A stretch of 64,000 bases of DNA, taken from Actinomycetospora chibensis (GTDB taxonomy: Bacteria; Actinomycetota; Actinomycetes; Mycobacteriales; Pseudonocardiaceae). The position numbers and the translations under genes were made by a program. The notes beneath the pieces were generated by a model. The model made no database searches. It saw only the letters and a program-made list of their open reading frames with translations, and was not told where the DNA came from. Position 1 is the stretch's first letter. Each line of letters opens with the position of its first letter. Where the stretch lies: positions 62,001 to 126,000 of the forward strand of contig NZ_JAQZAM010000014.1 in assembly GCF_028737215.1 (NCBI RefSeq). The letters are read 5' to 3'. This document shows positions 59,196 through 64,000 of this stretch, in pieces.

Positions 59196-60818
59196 TCAGC
59201 CCAGGAAGGACAGGCCGTCGGCCCATCCGAGGACGGCGGTTGGCACGACGCCGAGCAGGAGGGTCACCACGACCCCCAGTGTGATCGCCACCGTCGTGAA
59301 CGGGCCAGGCACGCTGACGGTAGGGCCGTCGGCCGCGGGCTCGGAGAAGTACATCAGCACGATCAGCCGCAGGTAGAAGAACGCGGCCACCGCACTGACC
59401 ACCAGAGCCACGATGACCAGCGGCGCCATACCGTCGGCGAGGGCCGCGGCGAACACCGCGAACTTGGCCGTGAAGCCACTGGTCAGCGGGATCCCGGCCA
59501 GGGCCAGCATGAGGAACGTCACCGCCGCGGCGACCACCGGCGCGCGCTTCCCGAGGCCCGCCCAGGCCGACAGGTGCGTCGCCTCACCGTCGGGGCCGCG
59601 CACCAGCGACACCAGCCCGAACAGCGCGACGGTCGTGAAGCCGTAGGCGAGCAGGTAGAACAGCGTCGCCGAGAGCCCCTGCGGGGTGATCGCCATGGCA
59701 CCGAGGAGCAGGAAGCCGGCGTGCGCCACCGACGAGTAGGCGATCATGCGCTTGACGTCGGTCTGGGTCAGGCCGAGCACCGCGCCGATCACCATGGAGG
59801 CGATCGCGACGACCCACAGCACCCCGCGCCACTCCCACACCGTGGAGCCGAACGCGACGGTGAACACCCGCAGGATCGCGCCGAACGCGGCGACCTTCGT
59901 GCAGGCGGCCATGAACGCGGTCACCGAGGTCGGCGCGCCCTGGTACACGTCGGGGGTCCACGTGTGGAACGGGCCCACCGAGGCCTTGAACAGCAGCCCC
60001 ACCACCAGCAGCGCCAGCCCGGCGAACAGCAGCGAGTCGGGGCGCAGCGAGCCCGCGGCCGCCAGCGAGATGTCGGAGAGCTTCACCGAGTCCGCGTAGC
60101 CGTAGAGCAGCGCGAGCCCGTAGAGGAAGAACGCCGACGAGAACGCGCCGAGCAGGAAGTACTTGACCGCCGACTCCTGGCTCATCAGCCGCCGGCGCCG
60201 CGCCAGCCCGCAGAGCAGGTAGAGCGGCAGGCTCAGCACCTCGAGCGCGACGAACATCGTCAGCAGGTCGTCGGAGGCGCAGAAGACGAGCATCCCGCCG
60301 AGCGCGAAGAGCACGAGGGCGTAGATCTCGCTCTGGCTCTCGACGGGGGTCTGCCCACGAGCCGACCGCCCGGTGCGACCGCCGCCGCCCGAGGACCGGG
60401 CCGACGACGAGCCGCCCGCGCGGGCGCCGACGGCGACCCGCTGCTCGGCGGCCTCGGCCTCGCCGAGCGCCACCGGGTCGGCGAGGAACGCCCCGCCGGG
60501 CTCCACGGAACGGTCTGCGAGCAGCAGCACGCTGGGCACCGCGAGGGCCAGCAGCGTGCCCCAGAGGAACAGCGCGGGCCCGTCGACGGCCAGCGCCCCG
60601 GCCAGCGTCGACACCGGCGCCGCGCCCGACGTCGCCCGCACGATCACGGCGACGAGCGCCGCGGCCACCACGGTGAGCGTCAGGCCGAGCTGGGTGCGCC
60701 CGCGCACCCGCAGCGGCAGCAGCGCCTCGAGCAGCACCGACACGCACGCGCCGCCGAGCACGATCAGCACCGGCGCGAGCGCGCCGTAGTCGACCGACGG
60801 GAAGGCCTGCCCGGTCAT
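59196..60818 (-). CDS. nuoN: NADH-quinone oxidoreductase subunit N
   Basis: 540 residues, about 14 membrane segments of the antiporter fold. Key residues are in the MFVALEVLSLPLYLL segment (Glu), LFKASVGPFHTWTPDVYQGAP (Lys) and MIAYSSVAHAGFLLLG. A Ser/Gly/Arg-rich insert of about 50 residues after GEAEAAEQRVAVG is a hydrophilic loop common in actinobacteria. It pumps protons in complex I. Overlaps nuoM by 4 nt. Confidence 0.93.
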   Translation of the reverse strand: MTGQAFPSVDYGALAPVLIVLGGACVSVLLEALLPLRVRGRTQLGLTLTVVAAALVAVIVRATSGAAPVSTLAGALAVDGPALFLWGTLLALAVPSVLLLADRSVEPGGAFLADPVALGEAEAAEQRVAVGARAGGSSSARSSGGGGRTGRSARGQTPVESQSEIYALVLFALGGMLVFCASDDLLTMFVALEVLSLPLYLLCGLARRRRLMSQESAVKYFLLGAFSSAFFLYGLALLYGYADSVKLSDISLAAAGSLRPDSLLFAGLALLVVGLLFKASVGPFHTWTPDVYQGAPTSVTAFMAACTKVAAFGAILRVFTVAFGSTVWEWRGVLWVVAIASMVIGAVLGLTQTDVKRMIAYSSVAHAGFLLLGAMAITPQGLSATLFYLLAYGFTTVALFGLVSLVRGPDGEATHLSAWAGLGKRAPVVAAAVTFLMLALAGIPLTSGFTAKFAVFAAALADGMAPLVIVALVVSAVAAFFYLRLIVLMYFSEPAADGPTVSVPGPFTTVAITLGVVVTLLLGVVPTAVLGWADGLSFLG

Positions 60819-62443
60819 CGCGCCACTCCGTTCGGGGTCACCGGGTCGACGACGCCGACCTCGGCCATGGTCGCCGACACCGCCGGCTCGAGGACCTCGA
60901 GGACCGGACCGGGGAAGAAGCCGAGCACGAGGATCAGGGCCACGAGCGGGGTCAGCACCGCGACCTCGCCGCGGGTCAGGTCGCCGAAGCGCGCGGTGAG
61001 GTTGCGCGCCGAGGGGTCGTCGGCGTCGCCGTCGGAGGCGGACGTCATCACCGCCGCGGAGGCGGCCCCCGGGCCGTCACCGACCACCGCCGAGCCGCGC
61101 AACGGCCCGGTCATCACGCGCTGGAATACCCAGAGCATGTAGAGCGCGGCGAAGACGATGCCGACGGTCGCGATCACGCTGAACACCGGCTCGCGCGGGA
61201 ACGCCCCCAGCAGGACGAGGAACTCGCTGATGAACGAGTTGGTCCCGGGCAGGGCGATCGTCGAGAGGCCGGCGATGAGGAACATGCCCGCCAGCAGCGG
61301 GGCGACCCGCCCGACCCCGCCGTACTCGGTCATCGACGCCGTGCCGCCACGGCGGATCAGCAGGCCGACGACCAGGAAGAGCATCGCGGTCGAGATGCCG
61401 TGGTTGACCATGTAGAGCGCCGAGCCCGCGATCGACTGCGAGGAGAACGCGAAGATGCCGAGCGCGATGAAGCCGAAGTGCGCGATCGAGGTGTAGGCCA
61501 CGAAACGCTTCATGTCGGTCTGCACCGCGGCGAGCAGCGAGCCGTACACGACACCGATGACGGCGAGCGTCAGCAGCAGCGGGGCGAGCTCGCGGGACGC
61601 CGCTGGGAACAGCGGCAGGTTGTAGCGCAGGAACCCGAAGGTGCCGACCTTGTCCAGCAGGCCGAGCAGGATCACGCCTCCCGCGATCGGGGCCTCGGCA
61701 CCGGCGTCGGGCAGCCACGTGTGGAACGGCACCAGGGGCGCCTTGATCGCGAACGCGGCGAAGAACCCGAGGAACAGCGGGATCTGGGTGGAGAGCGGGA
61801 GCTGTGCCGCCATGCCCTGCAGGGCGGCCCAGTCGAACGTCCCCTCGCCCAGCCGGGTGTCGCTCGCGACGAACAGCCCGATCACCGAGGCGAGCATGAT
61901 CAGCCCGCCGAGGAACGAGTAGAGGAAGAACTTCACCGCGGCGTACTGGCGGCGCGGCCCGCCGAAGCGCCCGATGAGGAAGTACATCGGGATGAGCATC
62001 GCCTCGAACAGCACGTAGAACAGGAAGACGTCGGTCGCGGCGAACACGCCGACCAGGACGCCCTGCGTCGAGAGCATCAGCGCGGTGAAGCCCGCGCCGG
62101 TGCGGCCCGCGGGCAGCTTCTCGGCCCACGCGAACCACAGCACGATCGGCACCAGCACCGCGAGCAGCGCGATCATCGTCAGCGCGATCCCGTCGAGACC
62201 GAGCGCGAAGCGCGTGCCGAACGCCGGGATCCACGCGACCGACAGCTCGGCCTGGAAGCGCGGCGTGCCGGGCCCGGTGCGGAACCCGGCCCACAGCACG
62301 ATCACGAGCACCAGCGAGACCGCCGAGAGCGCCAGACCGAGGATCTTCGCGGCGCGGTCGAGGTCCTCCCGGCGGGCCATCGCGCCGACGACGGCGGCGC
62401 CGACCAGCGGCAGGAGCAGCAGGACCAGCAGGACGGCGCTCAT
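60815..62443 (-). CDS. nuoM: NADH-quinone oxidoreductase subunit M
   Basis: 542 residues with the antiporter fold: [21 protein letters not shown] (Glu), [26 protein letters not shown] (Lys), [24 protein letters not shown] 62443 overlaps the nuoL stop. A proton channel subunit of complex I. Confidence 0.94.
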   Translation of the reverse strand: MSAVLLVLLLLPLVGAAVVGAMARREDLDRAAKILGLALSAVSLVLVIVLWAGFRTGPGTPRFQAELSVAWIPAFGTRFALGLDGIALTMIALLAVLVPIVLWFAWAEKLPAGRTGAGFTALMLSTQGVLVGVFAATDVFLFYVLFEAMLIPMYFLIGRFGGPRRQYAAVKFFLYSFLGGLIMLASVIGLFVASDTRLGEGTFDWAALQGMAAQLPLSTQIPLFLGFFAAFAIKAPLVPFHTWLPDAGAEAPIAGGVILLGLLDKVGTFGFLRYNLPLFPAASRELAPLLLTLAVIGVVYGSLLAAVQTDMKRFVAYTSIAHFGFIALGIFAFSSQSIAGSALYMVNHGISTAMLFLVVGLLIRRGGTASMTEYGGVGRVAPLLAGMFLIAGLSTIALPGTNSFISEFLVLLGAFPREPVFSVIATVGIVFAALYMLWVFQRVMTGPLRGSAVVGDGPGAASAAVMTSASDGDADDPSARNLTARFGDLTRGEVAVLTPLVALILVLGFFPGPVLEVLEPAVSATMAEVGVVDPVTPNGVAR

Positions 62444-64000
62444 CCGGGGAACCCGCCGACGGTGAGCAGGGCCGCGACGAGCACGACGGAGCCTCCCAGG
62501 ATGGTCAGGGCGTAGGTGCGGACGAAGCCGGTCTGGCTGCGCCGCAGCCGCCCGGACGTGCCGCCCAGCAGGGCGGCGATGCCGTTGACGGCGCCGTCGA
62601 CGCCACGGTTGTCGACGTAGACCAGCGCGCGCGAGAGCCAGAGGCCCGGCCGGGCGATGACGCTCTCGTTGATCGTGTTGGCGTAGAGGTCGGCCCGGGC
62701 GGCGCGCACGGGCAGGCTCACGCGCTGCGGGCGCTCGACCGGCACGGTGCGGCGGCCCACGACCAGGTAGGCGATCCCGGCGCCGACGAGCATCAGCGCG
62801 GTGGCGAGGTAGGGCACCAGGCCGACGTAGAACACGGCCGGGACGTCGTACGGCTCCACCGTGGGACCGATCGAGGGTTCGAGGAAGTCCGCGAGCCGCT
62901 CCCCGAGGACCAGGAACGCGCCGGCGCCGACCGACCCGATCGCCAGCAGGATCATCGGCACCGTCATCGAGGCCGCCGACTCGTGCGGGTGGTAGTGCTC
63001 GGGCGGGTCCTCGAGGTCGGCCGGGTCGACGCGCCGCGGGCGGAGGTCGCGCCAGCGCTCCTCTCCGAAGAACGTCATGAGCATCAGCCGGGTCATGTAG
63101 AACGCCGTCAGCCCGGCCGCGAGCAGCGCCGCACCGCCGAGGAGCCACCCCGCCACCGGCCCCGCGGTGAGCGCGGCCTCGATGATCAGGTCCTTGGTGA
63201 AGTACCCGGACAGGAACGGGAAGCCGATCAGGGCGAGGTAGCCGAGGGTGAACGTCCAGAACGTCACCGGCATGTGGCGCCACAGCCCGCCGTACCGGCG
63301 CATGTCGGTCTCGTCGGCCATCCCGTGCATCACCGAGCCGGCCCCGAGGAACAGGCCCGCCTTGAAGAAGCCGTGCGTGAACAGGTGGGCAAGGGCCGCG
63401 GCGTAGCCGACCGGGCCGAGCCCGACGGCCAGCATCATGTAGCCGATCTGGCTGACCGTGGAGTACGCCAGGACCTTCTTGATGTCGTCGTACGCGCAGC
63501 CGATGATCGCGCCGATCAGCAGCGTGATCGCGCCGACGATCGTGACGACGAGCTGGCCGATCGGCGCCAGGTCGTAGAGCGGGTTCGACCGCGCGATGAG
63601 GTAGACGCCCGCGGTGACCATCGTGGCCGCGTGGATCAGCGCCGACACCGGGGTCGGGCCCTCCATGGCGTCCGGGAGCCAGGCCTGCAGCGGGAACTGG
63701 CCCGACTTGCCGCACGCGCCGAGCAGCAGCAGGAGCGTGATCGCGGTCAGCGCACCGGGCGAGATCTCCCCGGCGCGGGCGAAGACGTCGGCGTACTGGG
63801 TGGTGCCCAGCTCGAGGAAGAGGATGAAGATCGCGATCGCGAGGCCGACGTCCCCGACGCGGTTCATCAGGAACGCCTTCTTCGCGGCGCTGCCCGCCGA
63901 CCGGCGCTGCGTGTAGAAGCCGATGAGCAGGTAGGAGGCGAGACCCACGCCCTCCCAGCCCAGGTAGAGCGTCACGAACCCGTTGCCCAGGACCAGCACG
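62440..64000 (-). CDS. nuoL: NADH-quinone oxidoreductase subunit L (5' end outside window)
   Basis: At least 519 residues to the window edge; the first membrane segments are missing. Visible are [48 protein letters not shown] and [17 protein letters not shown], then the long C-terminal part with the lateral helix region ending LLTVGGFPG. The farthest proton channel of complex I; operon order L-M-N. Confidence 0.94.
   Translation of the reverse strand, partial: VLVLGNGFVTLYLGWEGVGLASYLLIGFYTQRRSAGSAAKKAFLMNRVGDVGLAIAIFILFLELGTTQYADVFARAGEISPGALTAITLLLLLGACGKSGQFPLQAWLPDAMEGPTPVSALIHAATMVTAGVYLIARSNPLYDLAPIGQLVVTIVGAITLLIGAIIGCAYDDIKKVLAYSTVSQIGYMMLAVGLGPVGYAAALAHLFTHGFFKAGLFLGAGSVMHGMADETDMRRYGGLWRHMPVTFWTFTLGYLALIGFPFLSGYFTKDLIIEAALTAGPVAGWLLGGAALLAAGLTAFYMTRLMLMTFFGEERWRDLRPRRVDPADLEDPPEHYHPHESAASMTVPMILLAIGSVGAGAFLVLGERLADFLEPSIGPTVEPYDVPAVFYVGLVPYLATALMLVGAGIAYLVVGRRTVPVERPQRVSLPVRAARADLYANTINESVIARPGLWLSRALVYVDNRGVDGAVNGIAALLGGTSGRLRRSQTGFVRTYALTILGGSVVLVAALLTVGGFPG

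Noticed and set aside
1..64000. CRISPR array
   Set aside because: No regularly spaced short repeats with unique spacers were seen; the repeats found are isolated palindromes.

Overview
The window is about 64 kb of very GC-rich chromosomal DNA from an actinobacterium. WhiB, mycothiol-type DinB/maleylpyruvate isomerase, DprE2-like, F420-type (LLM), KorAB and AICE-type genes all fit this, and I infer a Pseudonocardiaceae (Pseudonocardia-like) host. Genes start very often with GTG and many are coupled by ATGA/GTGA overlaps.

Layout. (1) 1-2245 is ordinary chromosome: an epoxide-hydrolase-like protein cut by the window edge, a small hypothetical and a CGNR zinc-finger protein, with two strong terminator hairpins. 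(2) About 2259-18160 is an integrated actinomycete integrative and conjugative element (AICE). It has a rolling-circle HUH Rep, a GntR/UTRA regulator with a coupled GNAT gene, a WhiB-like protein, small conserved genes, an FtsK/TraB-like translocase, Xis and a tyrosine integrase. It sits in the 3' end of a minus-strand acyl-CoA synthetase gene. The displaced native 3' end remains at 2246-2305 and the element supplies a replacement end at 18113-18172; 35 bp are identical at both ends. (3) Inside the element, 4990-11865 is an AT-richer minus-strand cargo operon for poly-gamma-glutamate: an unusual sensor-like membrane protein with no output domain, PgsB/CapB, PgsC/CapC, a membrane-anchored NlpC/P60 hydrolase and an enlarged CapA/PgsA lipoprotein. 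This is the most interesting system in the window: a mobile capsule or polymer locus on an AICE.

(4) 18113-29449 is a lipid-catabolism region: acyl-CoA synthetase, acyl-CoA dehydrogenase, LLM oxidoreductase, two TetR regulators, an acetoacetate-decarboxylase-like protein, a GMC oxidoreductase, thiolase and FadB. A shared inverted repeat (GTCAnnnnTGACTGT) lies near three promoters here and in front of the CaiB-type CoA-transferase at 36259, suggesting a TetR regulon. (5) 29728-36173 is a DUF1326-DUF2182-giant multicopper oxidase module; the 1652-residue oxidase carries its copper motifs in permuted order and has no visible signal peptide. (6) 36259-52262 is mixed housekeeping and accessory DNA: alpha/beta hydrolase, XRE regulator, aldo/keto reductase, DprE2-like SDR, orphan PII, a MEDS-HATPase anti-sigma-like protein, VOC and GNAT proteins, an NmrA-like protein, tRNA-Tyr, a YajQ protein, an excalibur protein and type II NADH dehydrogenase. 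(7) 52315-64000 is central metabolism: enoyl-CoA hydratase, KorAB (2-oxoglutarate:ferredoxin oxidoreductase), patatin, RarD, polyprenyl diphosphate synthase and the complex I genes nuoN, nuoM and nuoL (cut by the window edge).

Two families of dispersed palindromic sequence appear: a CACGTGAG-type bidirectional terminator (40706 and 58123) and a double-hairpin repeat containing TGACGTTGAACGTCA (23425 and 51552, with a decayed copy at 51612).
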